Counted from the first letter of the stretch, positions 11,934 to 22,677 are shown. The stretch is 64,000 nt of DNA from Agrobacterium vitis (GCF_013426735.1 NZ_AP023273.1:62001-126000); one strand, 5' to 3'. Numbers and translations: made by a program. Notes: generated from the sequence alone by a model not told the origin.

Positions 11934-12311
11934 TCACACCTCAAATACATCATCGAAGGATTCCGGAAAGCTGTGCCGCGCCACCCGCTCATCAATGCGC
12001 AGCATCGCTTCATAGGACAGCGGATCGAAATCCTTTTCGACCGCCACCACCTCGCGGCCAAACAGCAGGTTGAGCCGGGCCGCATCGAGATTGCCGCGCT
12101 CAAAGGGTTCTGCGCCGAAGTGATGCCAGAGCGCGTGCAGGAAAGCCGCATCGATGCGGTGTTCCTTGGTGCCTGGATAGGCCTTGCGCGGCATGGTCTT
12201 GATGGGGGTAACGCCCCGGGGATTGGCCCGGCGAATGGTAAACTGTACACCTGTTCCGGGCATGCCGGAGGGAAATCCACGGTGCTTGGTCATATCAGGG
12301 GCCTTGGACAT
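11934..12311 (-). CDS. Conserved protein of unknown function, pcc operon paralogue 2
   Basis: This is the second member of the tandem pair, also 125 residues. I set the start at 12311 (MSKAPDMTKHRGFP) because it aligns with the start of the downstream paralogue (MVKTSEMPKHRGFP); the longer frame to 12455 would overlap pccB. It carries the same FGAEPFERGNLD and LFGRE blocks and the terminal FPESFDD. It differs mainly in the linker at 40-55. It begins 80 bases after pccB and ends 36 bases before its paralogue. No function is known to me. Confidence 0.8.
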   Translation of the reverse strand: MSKAPDMTKHRGFPSGMPGTGVQFTIRRANPRGVTPIKTMPRKAYPGTKEHRIDAAFLHALWHHFGAEPFERGNLDAARLNLLFGREVVAVEKDFDPLSYEAMLRIDERVARHSFPESFDDVFEV

Positions 12312-12390
12312 CCATGCCGCCCTTTCTTGTCTGCCGGAACAGGTCCGATCTTGTTGTTGAAGTGAACCCGCTATCAAAGTGGGCCCGTTT

Positions 12391-13923
12391 TTAAAGCGGA
12401 ATGGTATCGTGTTTTTTCCAATGGGTCGCAACCTGCTTGCCCCGCAGCGAGGCAAAGGCCCGGGCGATGCGCTTGCGTGACGAATGCGGCATGATCACCT
12501 CATCAATAAAGCCGCGTTCCGCCGCCACGAACGGATTGGCAAACCGCTCCTCATATTCCCTGGTGCGCGCCGCGATCTTCTCAGGGTCGCCAAGTTCGGA
12601 CCGATAGAGAATTTCGGTCGCGCCCTTGGCACCCATCACGGCGATTTCCGCTGTCGGCCAGGCATAATTCACGTCAGCGCCAATATGCTTGGAGGCCATC
12701 ACGTCATAGGCACCGCCATAGGCCTTGCGGGTAATCAATGTCACCATCGGCACGGTGGCCTCAGAATAGGCAAACAGCAGCTTCGCACCGTGTTTGATGA
12801 CGCCGCCATATTCCTGCGCCACGCCAGGCAGAAAGCCCGGCACATCCACCAGCGTCAGGATCGGAATGGAAAAGGCATCGCAAAACCGCACGAAACGGGC
12901 CGCCTTGCGCGATGAGTCGATATCCAGGCAGCCGGCCAGCACCATCGGCTGGTTAGCGACCACACCGACAGTCTGGCCTTCCAGCCGGATGAAGCCGGTA
13001 ATGATGTTCCTGGCAAAAGCCTCCTGAAGCTCGAAGAAATCGCCCTCGTCAGCCAGCGCATGGATCAGTTCCTTCATGTCGTAAGGCTTGGTGGAACTGT
13101 CGGGGATCAGGGTATCCAGCCGCATTTCAAGCCGGGCCGGATCATCGTAGAAAGGCCGTTTCGGCGGCTTTTCGCGGTTGTTCAACGGCAGGAAATCAAA
13201 CAGCAGCCGCACCTGTTCCAGCGCTTCGACATCGTTTTCAAAAGCGCCGTCCGCTACCGAGGATTTCTTCGTATGGGTGCCCGCCCCGCCCAACTCTTCC
13301 GCCGTGACGATTTCGTTGGTCACGGTCTTCACCACGTCAGGGCCGGTGACGAACATGTAGGACGTGTCACGCACCATGAAAATGAAATCGGTCATCGCTG
13401 GTGAATAGACCGCGCCGCCCGCGCATGGCCCCATAATCACAGAGATCTGCGGAATGACGCCCGACACCTCGGCATTGCGGCGAAACACTTCGGCATAGCC
13501 AGCAAGCGAGGCCACGCCTTCCTGGATGCGCGCCCCGCCCGAATCGTTGATGCCGATCACCGGCGCCCCGACCCGGACCGCCATATCCATGATCTTGCAG
13601 ATTTTCTGGGCATGGGTTTCCGACAGCGAGCCGCCGAGCACGGTAAAATCCTGGGAAAACACATAGACCTGCCGACCATTGATCGTGCCCCAGCCGGTGA
13701 CGACACCATCGCCCGCAACTTTCTGACCATCCATGCCGAAATCCGTGCAGCGATGGGTGACATACATATCGTATTCTTCAAACGAGCCTTCATCGAGCAA
13801 GATCTCAATCCGCTCGCGCGCCGTCAGCTTGCCCTTGGCATGCTGCGCGTCAATCCGCTTTTCACCACCGCCAAAACGGGCCTCGGCGCGGCGGCTTTCC
13901 AGCTGATCCAATATTGTCGGCAT
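12391..13923 (-). CDS. pccB: Propionyl-CoA carboxylase beta subunit (carboxyltransferase)
   Basis: A 510-residue carboxyltransferase made of two crotonase-like domains. Recognisable blocks are [13 protein letters not shown] (about 32-44), the N-domain [12 protein letters not shown] and [11 protein letters not shown] (near 125-150), and the C-domain DVPGFLPG and GGAYDVM near 380-430. It transfers the carboxyl group from biotin on PccA to propionyl-CoA. I chose the start at 13923 ([12 protein letters not shown]) because a strong GAGGATGAGGA site precedes it and the family begins there. It heads the operon pccB, two small paralogues, pccA. Confidence 0.94.
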   Translation of the reverse strand: MPTILDQLESRRAEARFGGGEKRIDAQHAKGKLTARERIEILLDEGSFEEYDMYVTHRCTDFGMDGQKVAGDGVVTGWGTINGRQVYVFSQDFTVLGGSLSETHAQKICKIMDMAVRVGAPVIGINDSGGARIQEGVASLAGYAEVFRRNAEVSGVIPQISVIMGPCAGGAVYSPAMTDFIFMVRDTSYMFVTGPDVVKTVTNEIVTAEELGGAGTHTKKSSVADGAFENDVEALEQVRLLFDFLPLNNREKPPKRPFYDDPARLEMRLDTLIPDSSTKPYDMKELIHALADEGDFFELQEAFARNIITGFIRLEGQTVGVVANQPMVLAGCLDIDSSRKAARFVRFCDAFSIPILTLVDVPGFLPGVAQEYGGVIKHGAKLLFAYSEATVPMVTLITRKAYGGAYDVMASKHIGADVNYAWPTAEIAVMGAKGATEILYRSELGDPEKIAARTREYEERFANPFVAAERGFIDEVIMPHSSRKRIARAFASLRGKQVATHWKKHDTIPL

Positions 13924-14108
13924 GTGATCCTCATCCTCTGTCACGCGGACCTTAAAGCATAAAAGCTTAAACCGGAATCGGCTTAAGGTATCATGCAGAA
14001 AAGACGTTTTATGAGGCGGGACCGTGATAGCCAATGGGCTAGGTCGCAATGGCGACCGAGTGCCATTCTCGCTTCAACGCGCAAAATGGCCGGAATATCA
14101 CGTAAATT

Positions 14109-14147
14109 GACCGGATCGGAAACTGCGTTGCAATCTCCGATCCGGTC
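14109..14147. terminator. Intrinsic terminator between the RND operon and pccB
   Basis: A perfect 12-bp stem (GACCGGATCGGA at 14109-14120 and its complement at 14136-14147) with a 15-base loop sits 30 bases beyond the stop codon of the RND pump. It has TTTT on the plus-strand side and AATTT on the minus-strand side. It most likely ends the minus-strand RND transcript. The remaining bases of the 253-base gap (13924-14176) should hold the pccB promoter; I see no gene there. Confidence 0.65.
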
Positions 14148-14176
14148 TTTTCAAACAATATGCTTAAACATCAGAT

Positions 14177-17100
14177 TTAAGGGTCGGTATGCGGCGCGTG
14201 GTGTCCTGATGGTTTGCCCAAGCCAAGCCAGGACTTCAATTTTTCACGCACGGTCTGGAACGTGACGTAGAGCATCGGGATCACGAACAGACCGAGTGTA
14301 CTGGCCGTCAGCATACCGATGAAGACCGGCGTACTAACATTGTGCCGTGCCATCATCGAGGCGCCATTTGCCAAGACCAGCGGCACGAGACCGAGGATGA
14401 AGGCAATCGATGTCATCATCACGGCGCGAAAACGCAGCTTTGCGCCCAGAACCGCCGCATCGGCAATCGGCATGCCCGCCTCACGCTTTTCCTTGGCGAA
14501 CTCGACGATCAGAATGCCGTTCTTCGCGGCAAGGGCGATCAGAACCACAAGACCGATCTGTGCGTAGAGATCCATCGTCATGTGGGTGAGCGCCATGCCG
14601 GCAAAGGCACCAAACACACCCACGATGACGGAAAGCAGAACCGGAACGGGAATAGTCCAGCTTTCGTAAAGCGCCACCAGGAACAGATAGGCAAACAGCA
14701 GGGCGAGTGCCAGGATAATACCCGTCTGACCTGAGGCCTGCTGTTCCTGATAGGCCGTTCCTGTCCATTCCAGCGCAAAGCCGGATGGCAGGGTCTTGGC
14801 GACCACCTGCTTGAATGCTTCCATGGCATCCCCGGAAGATGTGCCGGGAGAAGGCGAACCGTTGATGGTCACGGCGCGATAGTTGTTATAGCGGGTAATG
14901 ACCGGCGGGCCGACAATTGTCTTTACCTCGGCAATCGACTGGAGAGGCACCATGTCGCTGTTGGAGTTGCGGACATAGATGTTCCAAAGCGCCGATGTAT
15001 CGCGGCGATTGGCGGCATCGCCCTGGACCTTGACCTGCCAGGTGCGTCCGAACTCGTTGAAGTCGTTGACATAAGAGCCACCGAGCGTTGCCTGTAGGGC
15101 GTTAAAGATATCACTGATGCTGATACCGAGCGCCTGGGCTTTTTCACGATCAATATCGAGATAGATCGACGGCGCATTGGCACCATAAGTGGTGAAAACA
15201 CGTGCCAATTGCGGGTTCTGATTGGCCGCGCCGACCACGCCATAGGCCACATTGGCCATGGTTGCCGGATCAGCCCCCTCAAGCGATTCGATCATCGCTT
15301 CGAAACCGCCGCTGGTGGAAAGACCCAGAACGGGCGGAAGGTTGAAGGGCAGAACCGTGGCGGCCTTGACCTGCTGGACCATGCCGAACGTCCGGCCGAT
15401 GACCGCTTGGACCTTGTCCAGGGCTGCGGGACGATCCGCGAAGGGTTTCAGCCGCACGATCATGAAGGCGGAATTGCTGGCCGAATAGCTGTCAAGGAAG
15501 GAATAACCGATAACCGAGGAGACGTTATCGATTTGAGGAACAGCCTTCAGCAAATCCTCCACTTGTCCAACCGCACCACTTGTCCGTGCCACCGAAGCGC
15601 CATCGGGCAATTGTACCGCGATGAAGAACGTGCCCTGGTCTTCTTCCGGTAGGAAGCCGCTCGGGGTGATCTTCGACATGCCATAGATACCAGCGCCACC
15701 GACCCCGATGATCAGCAGGGACAGGACCGCCATGCGGACCATTTTCTGGACTGCCCAGGCATAGCCGTCACGGGTATTGTCGATGCGCCGGCTGATCCAG
15801 CCCATGATGCCACGTTTTTCGCCGGTATGGCGCAGGAAGACGGCGCAGAGAGCCGGCGACAGCGTCAAGGCGTTAATGGCCGAAATCAGCATGGCAACAC
15901 TGATGGTGACCGAGAACTGCCGGAACAATTCCCCTGAGATACCGGAGATGAAGCCGATGGGAACGAAAACCGACAGCAGGACAAGGGTGATCGCAATAAT
16001 CGGACCGGTGACCTGCCCCATGGCCTTCTTGGTGGCGGCAACCGGGGTCAACTCCGGCTCCTCCTCCATCACGCGCTCAACATTTTCCACGACGACAATC
16101 GCGTCGTCAACGACAATACCGATGGCGAGAACAAGGGCGAGAAGCGAGACCGTATTGGCCGAATAGCCAAGCGCCAGCAATACCGCGAATGTGGCGATAA
16201 CGCTGACTGGCACCGCGATGATCGGAATGATGGTCGCCCGGACATTGCCGAGAAACAGGAAGACGACCACAGCCACCAACACGAAAGCTTCGATCAGCGT
16301 ATGGATGACGGATTCAATCGTATCCTGAACGAAGGTGGTCGAGTCGTACATGACATTGGCGCGCATGCCTTCCGGCATCCGGCTGTTCAATTGCGCGATC
16401 TTGGCGCTGACGGCCGCAGCCGTATTCAGCGCATTCGCACCGGGAGACATGTAAATGCCCATGGCAACACCCGGATCGCCTTCGCGTCGGGATACCGTGT
16501 CATCGTTCTGTGCGCCCAGTTCAACACGGGCGACATCCTTCACCTTCAGGACAGAGCCGTCCTTATTGGCACGCAGCACAATATTGCCGAATTCCTCCGG
16601 CGTCTCAAGGCGGCCCTGGGTCTGGACGTTATATTGAAATGCCTGGTCGTCCGGTACGGGACGCGCACCGATACGGCCAACGGGTGCCTGAACGTTCTGG
16701 GCTGAAATCGCACTTGTGACGTCCGAAGGCACAAGGCCGAGGCTGGACAAGCGATCAACATCGAACCAGATTCGCATCGAATACTTCATGTTGCTGAAGA
16801 GCGATGCCGAACCGACGCCTGGAACACGGGAAATCTCGTCCAGGACGTTGATCGTCGCATAATTGGTCATGAACAACGGGTCAAACTTGCCCTTGTCGCT
16901 CTGCAACATGATGAATTGCAGGATGGACGAGGATTTCTTGCTGACCGAGACACCCAGACTTTGAACGTCACTGGGCAGCGAGGACAGAGCCGTCTGCACG
17001 CGGTTGTTGACGTTAACGGTGTTAATGTCAGCATCACTGCCCAGCGCAAAACTGACAGTCAGCGAATAGCTGCCATCATTACCGCTGGTGCTTTTCATAT

Positions 17101-17332
17101 AGAGAGCTTTGTCGACCCCGATCACCTTGGATTCGATCGGTTGCGCGACGGTCTGTTCCAGCACCTCGGCGGAAGCGCCGGGATAGGAGGCCGTCACCTG
17201 GACCTGTGGCGGCACGATATCGGGAAGTTGGGACACCGATATTCTGGTCAGCGCCAGCCCACCGGCAATCGTCAGCACGATGGCAATGACGATTGCCATG
17301 CGTGGACGATCAATGAAAATATTGGAAAACAT
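14177..17332 (-). CDS. RND multidrug efflux permease (HAE1 family)
   Basis: A full-length AcrB/MexB-type pump of 1051 residues with twelve expected membrane helices and two large periplasmic loops. The N-terminus [20 protein letters not shown] is typical, and the proton-relay aspartates are visible in helix 4 ([18 protein letters not shown], about 405-422). It should expel lipophilic drugs or plant phenolics by proton antiport together with the adaptor encoded 3 bases upstream. No outer-membrane channel gene follows, so a TolC-like protein from elsewhere is needed. Gene order (adaptor, pump, divergent TetR, no channel) recalls the Agrobacterium ifeABR isoflavonoid pump, but the family is too broad to assign a substrate. 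Confidence 0.94.
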   Translation of the reverse strand: MFSNIFIDRPRMAIVIAIVLTIAGGLALTRISVSQLPDIVPPQVQVTASYPGASAEVLEQTVAQPIESKVIGVDKALYMKSTSGNDGSYSLTVSFALGSDADINTVNVNNRVQTALSSLPSDVQSLGVSVSKKSSSILQFIMLQSDKGKFDPLFMTNYATINVLDEISRVPGVGSASLFSNMKYSMRIWFDVDRLSSLGLVPSDVTSAISAQNVQAPVGRIGARPVPDDQAFQYNVQTQGRLETPEEFGNIVLRANKDGSVLKVKDVARVELGAQNDDTVSRREGDPGVAMGIYMSPGANALNTAAAVSAKIAQLNSRMPEGMRANVMYDSTTFVQDTIESVIHTLIEAFVLVAVVVFLFLGNVRATIIPIIAVPVSVIATFAVLLALGYSANTVSLLALVLAIGIVVDDAIVVVENVERVMEEEPELTPVAATKKAMGQVTGPIIAITLVLLSVFVPIGFISGISGELFRQFSVTISVAMLISAINALTLSPALCAVFLRHTGEKRGIMGWISRRIDNTRDGYAWAVQKMVRMAVLSLLIIGVGGAGIYGMSKITPSGFLPEEDQGTFFIAVQLPDGASVARTSGAVGQVEDLLKAVPQIDNVSSVIGYSFLDSYSASNSAFMIVRLKPFADRPAALDKVQAVIGRTFGMVQQVKAATVLPFNLPPVLGLSTSGGFEAMIESLEGADPATMANVAYGVVGAANQNPQLARVFTTYGANAPSIYLDIDREKAQALGISISDIFNALQATLGGSYVNDFNEFGRTWQVKVQGDAANRRDTSALWNIYVRNSNSDMVPLQSIAEVKTIVGPPVITRYNNYRAVTINGSPSPGTSSGDAMEAFKQVVAKTLPSGFALEWTGTAYQEQQASGQTGIILALALLFAYLFLVALYESWTIPVPVLLSVIVGVFGAFAGMALTHMTMDLYAQIGLVVLIALAAKNGILIVEFAKEKREAGMPIADAAVLGAKLRFRAVMMTSIAFILGLVPLVLANGASMMARHNVSTPVFIGMLTASTLGLFVIPMLYVTFQTVREKLKSWLGLGKPSGHHAPHTDP

Positions 17333-17335
17333 CGC

Positions 17336-18496
17336 TTAGCCCTGCTTTGGTGCGGCGGGTGAAGGAGCCTGGTCGGCCGGCTGTGCATTGACCGGTGTAT
17401 TGGGCCGAACACGCTGGATGCCGTCAGTGATCACCTTGTCGCCTTCCTTGAGGCCATTGGTGACAACAGCCATGTCAGGCGTGGATTGCCCAAGCGTCAC
17501 ACGGCGCACCTGCGCAACGCTCTTGTCATCAACCACATAGACGTAGGAGCCCTGCTGGTCGATCATGACCGAGGCACGCGGAATCGTCAGGTAATTGGTC
17601 GGCTCGACGGTTTCGAGGATCACGCGGACGAATTCATCATTCACCAGTTCCCGATGTCCCGTTGGCAGCAGCGGATTGGGGATCGTGCCACGCAGGGTGA
17701 TGGAATCGGTATTCTCGGAAACGCTGATGTCGTAGAAATCAAGCGTGCCTTCCTGGGCGTACATCCTGCCATCGGGCAAGCGGATCTTGAGCTTCACGCT
17801 CTTTTCCATACCGCCTTCCTTGTCGAACCGCTGTCTCAATTCAATGAGACGGCGCACTGATATCGGGAATTTCACGTACATCGGGTCCTGACTGACCACC
17901 GTGGCCAAGGTTCCCGATGAAGACGACACGACATTGCCGACCGTGACGGAAGCAAGGCCGATACGACCATCGATAGGCGCGATGATATCGGTATAGCCGA
18001 GATTGATCTGCGAGGTGCGCACATCCGCTTCCGATTCAGCCACCTTGGCAATCGAGGTCCGTTGCGTGGCGCGTGCGTCGTCCAGATTGCTCTGGCTGCC
18101 GCTGCCCCCGGCTCGAAGCTGTTCATTACGGGCAAGGGATATATTCGAATTTTCCAGCGTCGCCTGATTTTCGGCAAGCGTCGCCTTCTTGGAATCCAGA
18201 TCGGCCTCATAGGACTGCCGCTCGATGCGGAACAGGACCTGGCCCTTCTTGACCTCGGAACCTTCCTTGAAAAGCTGTTCTTCCAGGAATCCGGTCACAC
18301 GGGCGACGAGATTGACGGAATCCTTCGCCTCGACCCGGCCATTGACCTCGGTCGTGTCATTGATCGGCTTCAGTTTGGCAATCGTGACGCCGACAGCCGG
18401 CGGCCCAGCATTTGGCATCTGCGCAAATGATGGGGTGGAAAAAGAAAGGGCTGCAATAGCGCAACCCGCAACAAGAAATCGCTTTGTTTTTTGCAT
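17336..18496 (-). CDS. RND efflux periplasmic adaptor
   Basis: An AcrA/MexA-type membrane fusion protein of about 386 residues. The start at 18496 (MQKTKRFLVAGCAIAALSF) gives a clear signal peptide ending near SFA-Q; the longer frame adds an implausible leader. A lipoyl half (RVEAKDSVNLVARVTGFL), a coiled coil (about 90-150) and the second lipoyl half plus beta-barrel follow in order. It couples the RND pump to an outer-membrane channel. It is transcribed divergently from the TetR gene, with a probable operator between them. Confidence 0.92.
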   Translation of the reverse strand: MQKTKRFLVAGCAIAALSFSTPSFAQMPNAGPPAVGVTIAKLKPINDTTEVNGRVEAKDSVNLVARVTGFLEEQLFKEGSEVKKGQVLFRIERQSYEADLDSKKATLAENQATLENSNISLARNEQLRAGGSGSQSNLDDARATQRTSIAKVAESEADVRTSQINLGYTDIIAPIDGRIGLASVTVGNVVSSSSGTLATVVSQDPMYVKFPISVRRLIELRQRFDKEGGMEKSVKLKIRLPDGRMYAQEGTLDFYDISVSENTDSITLRGTIPNPLLPTGHRELVNDEFVRVILETVEPTNYLTIPRASVMIDQQGSYVYVVDDKSVAQVRRVTLGQSTPDMAVVTNGLKEGDKVITDGIQRVRPNTPVNAQPADQAPSPAAPKQG

Positions 18497-18534
18497 GGCT
18501 AGGAACACTCCAACGGTAGCCTCTCCGATATATA

Positions 18535-18553
18535 TACATACATACCGTTTGTA
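18535..18553. promoter_or_regulatory. Putative TetR operator in the RND divergent promoter
   Basis: TACATAC (18535-18541) and GTTTGTA (18547-18553) form an inverted repeat with one mismatch and a 5-base spacer. It resembles the TACATACAT-type operators of AcrR-family repressors. It lies between the adaptor start (18496) and the TetR start, where a shared repressor site is expected. Confidence 0.55.
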
Positions 18554-18636
18554 AATAGGATTGATCGCAGCGTACAAATATGTGATGAATTAGAAAACGA
18601 AGCGCCGTGCCCAACAAATTCGCCCAGGAGGACCCA

Positions 18637-19278
18637 TTGCGGAGAACCAAGGAAGAAGCAGCGGAAACCCACATGCAGCTCCTGAACGCTGCCGAGCAAC
18701 TTTTCCTCACCAAGGGCTTTGACCAGACGTCATTGGACGAAATTGCCCAGGCGGTTGGCGTGACGCGCGGTGCCGTCCATTGGCACTTCAAGAACAAGCG
18801 CGGCATTCTCGAAGCCCTGCGCAACCAGGCTTTCAAGCCTTTCGAGCACTTGGCGGCTCGGCTTCCGGCGGACAGTTCCGTCGACGTGTTTGCCGCCCTT
18901 GAACAGATATTGTTCGACATGCTGGCGCATCTTCAGGCCGACGAGCGGCGGCGCGGTGTGATCCGGGTCAGCCTCCATCTGGACCTTTCGATAAAGGAAA
19001 CCGACTCGGATGGTATTCTGAGTACGCTCAAGGGCAAGCTGCTGCCCCTCTTCCAGGTTGCCGCCGACAGGGGCCAGTTGACCGCACCCTGGAACCCTGC
19101 CTCCGCAGCCATGACCCTGAGCGCGACCATATCGGGCCTGATCGGCGAATGGGCCTTCGGCAGGGATAATTTCCAGCTCGTACCGTATGCACAGCAATTC
19201 GTCCGGATTGCTCTGGTGGGTTTCGGCATGCAAAGCCAGGACTGTTCTACAGCGCATAAACAGCCTGGGAAGGCCTGA
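18637..19278 (+). CDS. TetR/AcrR family repressor of the RND pump
   Basis: An AcrR-type repressor of 213 residues. The helix-turn-helix is near the N-terminus (TSLDEIAQAVGVTRGAVHWHFKNKRGIL), followed by an all-helical ligand domain. A GTG at 18607 is possible, but I prefer the TTG at 18637: an AGGAGG at 18626-18631 is correctly spaced from it, and the resulting start (RRTKEEAAETHMQLL) lines up with AcrR relatives. It is divergent from the adaptor-pump operon and so very probably represses it and itself, with release by pump substrates. Confidence 0.87.
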   Translation: MRRTKEEAAETHMQLLNAAEQLFLTKGFDQTSLDEIAQAVGVTRGAVHWHFKNKRGILEALRNQAFKPFEHLAARLPADSSVDVFAALEQILFDMLAHLQADERRRGVIRVSLHLDLSIKETDSDGILSTLKGKLLPLFQVAADRGQLTAPWNPASAAMTLSATISGLIGEWAFGRDNFQLVPYAQQFVRIALVGFGMQSQDCSTAHKQPGKA

Positions 19279-19473
19279 TCCATCTGTCTCAGTGGCGTCG
19301 GTATAATCCGCTCCCCTTAGCCTCCGGAACCAAAGATTCCACCAAATATCCCCCTGCTTTCAGCAGTAAAAATACCGCTTGGCTTGTAGATTCCAGATCC
19401 GACGCACTCAGCTTTTCAAAGGCATTGAGCTTTGCGTCCTATCAGCAGTGTGCCGCACTGCGAGACCGGATCG

Positions 19474-20604
19474 ATGGAGCGACCCTTGGACATTCTCGAA
19501 CGCCTCGTGGCCTTCCCTTCCGTTGTCGGCACAGCCAACGGCGAGATCGTCAGCTTCATCAGTGACTATCTGCAAAACCACGACGCGGCGGTGAGCGTGC
19601 TTCCCGGGCCGGAGGGCGACCGCAGCAATCTGTTTGCCACCATCGGCCCCAAACATGTGCCCGGCTACATCCTCTCCGGCCATATGGATGTGGTGCCAGC
19701 AGGCGAAAGCGGCTGGGTGAGCGATCCATTCCAACTGCGGCGCAACGGTGACAGGCTTTTTGGCCGTGGCTCCAGCGACATGAAGGGGTTTTTGGCCTGC
19801 GCTTTGGCCTGCGTGCCCAAACTCGCCGCCATGCCGCTGGCCCGTCCCATCCATCTTGCTTTTTCCTATGATGAAGAGGCCGGGTGCCGTGGCGCGCCGC
19901 ATATGTTGGCGCAATTGCCATCTCTTTGCGAAAGCCCGCTTGGGGCCATTATTGGCGAACCCAGCGGCATGCGTGCCATCCGCGCCCATAAGGGCAAGGC
20001 TGCCGCGCGTGTCACCATCACCGGACGTTCCGGCCATTCATCAAGGCCTGATCTAGGGCTGAATGCCATTCATGCGATGAGTGAGGTTCTGCTTGCTGCC
20101 CGCCATGCTGCCGCTGATTTAACGAGCGGCCCGTTTGAAGCGGTGTTTGAGCCGCCCTATTCCTCGCTGCAAGTGGGAACCGTGCGCGGTGGTCAAGCCG
20201 TCAATATCATTCCTGATACCTGTGAGGCCGAGTTTGAGGCACGCGCCATCTCAGGTGTTAATCCCGCAGCACTTTTGCAGCCTGTTCGTCGGACAGCGGA
20301 AGCGTTGAAAGACAAAGGCTTTGGCGTGGAATGGGCAGAGATGAGTGCATATCCCGCACTCTCACTCCCCCAAAACGCACCCCTCGCCGCGCTGCTGCAC
20401 AGGCTCACGGGCGCTGAGCCCCTGGCTGCCGTGAGCTACGGCACCGAGGCCGGGCTTTTCCAGCAAGCGGGAATCGATGCCATCATCTGCGGCCCCGGCG
20501 ACATCAGCCGCGCCCACAAGTCCAACGAATATATCCTGATGGACGAGCTGGCCACCTGCCAGACCATGATCACCGCTCTCGCAGACCACTGCTGCAAACT
20601 TTAA
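19474..20604 (+). CDS. argE: ArgE/DapE-family deacetylase (acetylornithine deacetylase-like)
   Basis: An M20 metallohydrolase of 376 residues. The metal and catalytic residues are visible: SGHMDVVP (His70, Asp72), GRGSSDMKG (Asp102) and the EE pair at 134-135 in SYDEEAGC; a dimerisation domain fills about 175-285. It would remove an acetyl (or other acyl) group from an amino compound such as N-acetylornithine. It is the first gene of a catabolic cluster rather than part of an arginine operon, so a catabolic N-acyl substrate is more likely than biosynthesis. The start is at 19474 since MERPLDILERLVAFPS matches the family. Confidence 0.85.
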   Translation: MERPLDILERLVAFPSVVGTANGEIVSFISDYLQNHDAAVSVLPGPEGDRSNLFATIGPKHVPGYILSGHMDVVPAGESGWVSDPFQLRRNGDRLFGRGSSDMKGFLACALACVPKLAAMPLARPIHLAFSYDEEAGCRGAPHMLAQLPSLCESPLGAIIGEPSGMRAIRAHKGKAAARVTITGRSGHSSRPDLGLNAIHAMSEVLLAARHAAADLTSGPFEAVFEPPYSSLQVGTVRGGQAVNIIPDTCEAEFEARAISGVNPAALLQPVRRTAEALKDKGFGVEWAEMSAYPALSLPQNAPLAALLHRLTGAEPLAAVSYGTEAGLFQQAGIDAIICGPGDISRAHKSNEYILMDELATCQTMITALADHCCKL

Positions 20605-20619
20605 ACCGAGTACTAATCC

Positions 20620-20976
20620 ATGTCTCTTTTGAAAACCATCGACACCAACCCAACCTTCACGCCGAAAGAATCCAAGGCCCTGCCGGAACGCTTGATCTCT
20701 GGTGATCCGGCCTTCAAGACATGGCCGCAGGATGTCTGCCGTGGCGAAATGATCCATACCGGTGTGTGGGAAGCCACTCCCGGCGAGACCAAATCGATCA
20801 AGGGCGAGAGTTTTGAATACTGCCATATTCTCTCAGGCGTGGTGGAAATCACCCCTGAAGGCGGCGAGCCGATGATTTACAAGGCAGGCGATCATTTCAT
20901 CATGAAACCCGGCTTTGTTGGCGTGTGGAAGACCATTGAAACGGTGAAGAAAATCTACGTCACCATCATGGCGTAA
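20620..20976 (+). CDS. Cupin domain protein
   Basis: A small 118-residue single-domain cupin of the EutQ-like/DUF861 type, with the beta-barrel motifs GESFEYCHILSGVVEITPEGG and the second block YKAGDHFIMKPGFVGVWKTIE. It starts 15 bases after the deacetylase and ends 24 bases before the aldehyde dehydrogenase, so it belongs to the same transcript. Such cupins are commonly found beside amine-degrading enzymes, but their activity is not known. Confidence 0.82.
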   Translation: MSLLKTIDTNPTFTPKESKALPERLISGDPAFKTWPQDVCRGEMIHTGVWEATPGETKSIKGESFEYCHILSGVVEITPEGGEPMIYKAGDHFIMKPGFVGVWKTIETVKKIYVTIMA

Positions 20977-21000
20977 CCCGAGCTTGCTTAAGGAAACCTC

Positions 21001-22464
21001 ATGACCCTCAGCTTCGATCCAGACACAATCGCCCTGCCCATCGGCCATTTCATTGGCGATGCGCTGGTGGATGCCAATGGCGCACTGGACATGTACCGCC
21101 CATCCGATGGCAAGGGCTATGCGGGCTGTCCGATTGCCAATGAGGACATGGTGGATCGGGCAGTCCAAACCGCAAAACAGGCGCTGAAAACCAGCCAATG
21201 GGGCAATGTGCGCCCGCGTGAGCGCACGATTGCGCTCCAGCGCTGGGCAGACCTGATTGAGCGCGAGGCAGAAACGCTGGCCAAGCTGGAGGCGCTGTCG
21301 TCAACCCGTCCGGTCGGCCATCTGATTGCCGGGGACATTGCTGTGACCGCCGAGCAAATCCGCTTCTTTGCCGAAATGGCAGACAAGGAAGGCGACGCGC
21401 TGGTGCCGACGAATAGTGATAGTCTCGGCATGATCATGAGCGAGCCTTATGGCGTGGTCGGGGCCATTACGCCGTGGAATTTTCCGGTGTCCATGGCGGG
21501 TTGGAAGCTTGGACCGGCGCTGGCCGCTGGCAATGCCGTTGTGCTAAAACCATCGGAAATGACACCCTTTTCCAGCATCTATCTGGCGCAATTGGCCGTG
21601 AGGGCCGGGATTCCGGCGGGGCTGATCAATATCGTGCTGGGCGATGGCGCTGTCACTGGCAATGCCATCACCGGCCACCCGGATATTGCCAAGGTCAGCT
21701 TTACTGGCTCCACCGGAGCGGGTCAGGCCATCATGGGCAATATTGCCCGCACGGGCGTCAAACCCATGACACTGGAACTGGGCGGCAAAAGCCCGCAACT
21801 GGTGTTTGCCGATGCCGATCTGGACAAGGCAGCCGCCGCCATTGCCCAAAGCATTCTCTCCAACGCGGGCCAAGCCTGCGTGGCTGGCTCACGCCTGATT
21901 GTAGAGCGCAGCGTGATGGAGCCTTTGGCAGAAGCGATCATAGCCAAGATGAGGGCCGTGAAAGCTGGCCCAACTTGGGATGCGACAGCACAATATTCGC
22001 CGATCATCTCCCAGCGTCAACGCGAGCGGATCGACAGCATCGTCAAGGCCGCCATTGATGCCGGGGCGGAATGTTTGACGGGTGGCGATATCATGGAGGG
22101 CGATGGGTATTTTTATACGCCGACCTTGCTCTCCCATGTCGATCAGCATTCCCCGGCGGTCACGCAGGAAATATTCGGCCCCGTGTTGACCATGCAAACG
22201 TTTGAGCATGAAGACGAGGCGCTGGCTTTGGCAGACCACCCCACCTATGGACTTTGTGCCGGCCTGTTTACCCGTGATCTCTCCCGCGCCCTTCGCCTGA
22301 CACGCGCACTTCAGGCAGGCACCGTCTGGGTAAACCGCTATGGTCGGTCGCGTGACCATATTTTGCCCACGGGCGGCTACAAGCAATCCGGCATTGGCAA
22401 GGATCTGGGCCGCGAGGCCTACCATGCCAATCGCAAGAGCAAGAGTGTGTTGATTGGGCTTTGA
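21001..22464 (+). CDS. Aldehyde dehydrogenase family protein
   Basis: A complete NAD(P)-dependent aldehyde dehydrogenase of 487 residues. Key residues are present: Asn160 in ITPWNFP, Glu259 in LELGGKSP and the nucleophile Cys293 in NAGQACVAGSR. It oxidises an aldehyde to an acid. The neighbouring FAD-dependent oxidoreductase and aminotransferase could each supply an amino-aldehyde, so a role like PuuC (aminoaldehyde oxidation) is reasonable but unproven. It ends the plus-strand unit begun by the deacetylase. Confidence 0.92.
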   Translation: MTLSFDPDTIALPIGHFIGDALVDANGALDMYRPSDGKGYAGCPIANEDMVDRAVQTAKQALKTSQWGNVRPRERTIALQRWADLIEREAETLAKLEALSSTRPVGHLIAGDIAVTAEQIRFFAEMADKEGDALVPTNSDSLGMIMSEPYGVVGAITPWNFPVSMAGWKLGPALAAGNAVVLKPSEMTPFSSIYLAQLAVRAGIPAGLINIVLGDGAVTGNAITGHPDIAKVSFTGSTGAGQAIMGNIARTGVKPMTLELGGKSPQLVFADADLDKAAAAIAQSILSNAGQACVAGSRLIVERSVMEPLAEAIIAKMRAVKAGPTWDATAQYSPIISQRQRERIDSIVKAAIDAGAECLTGGDIMEGDGYFYTPTLLSHVDQHSPAVTQEIFGPVLTMQTFEHEDEALALADHPTYGLCAGLFTRDLSRALRLTRALQAGTVWVNRYGRSRDHILPTGGYKQSGIGKDLGREAYHANRKSKSVLIGL

Positions 22465-22484
22465 GGCATCCGTACTGTTGAGTT

Positions 22485-22677
22485 GCCTTCGGCCCCCCTC
22501 ATCCCCCTGCCGGGGACTTCTCCCCGCCGGGGAGAAGAGACAATACGGTCAACGTTATCCCGGAAAACGCTGGATTCTTTGCTTTCTGTCCATCATTGAT
22601 GGAGCGGAGAGATATCCACGAATCTCTTTTCCCCGGCGGGGAGAAGGTGCCGGCAGGCGGATGAGGGGGGCGAAGCC
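22485..22677. repeat. RIME-like intergenic palindromic repeat
   Basis: Two arms of about 57 bases (22485-22541 and 22621-22677) are near-complements of each other, around an 80-base centre. Both arms contain the CCCCCTCATCC, CTGCCGG and CTTCTCCCCGCCGGGG blocks that are scattered in rhizobial genomes as mosaic palindromic repeats. It lies exactly between the convergent aldehyde dehydrogenase and FAD oxidoreductase genes. It could fold into a long hairpin and stop transcription from both sides. Confidence 0.75.

Noticed and set aside
13993..14265. A 90-codon open frame between pccB and the RND pump
   Set aside because: It runs through the terminator hairpin at 14109-14147 and into the end of the RND gene, and has no ribosome binding site or family match.
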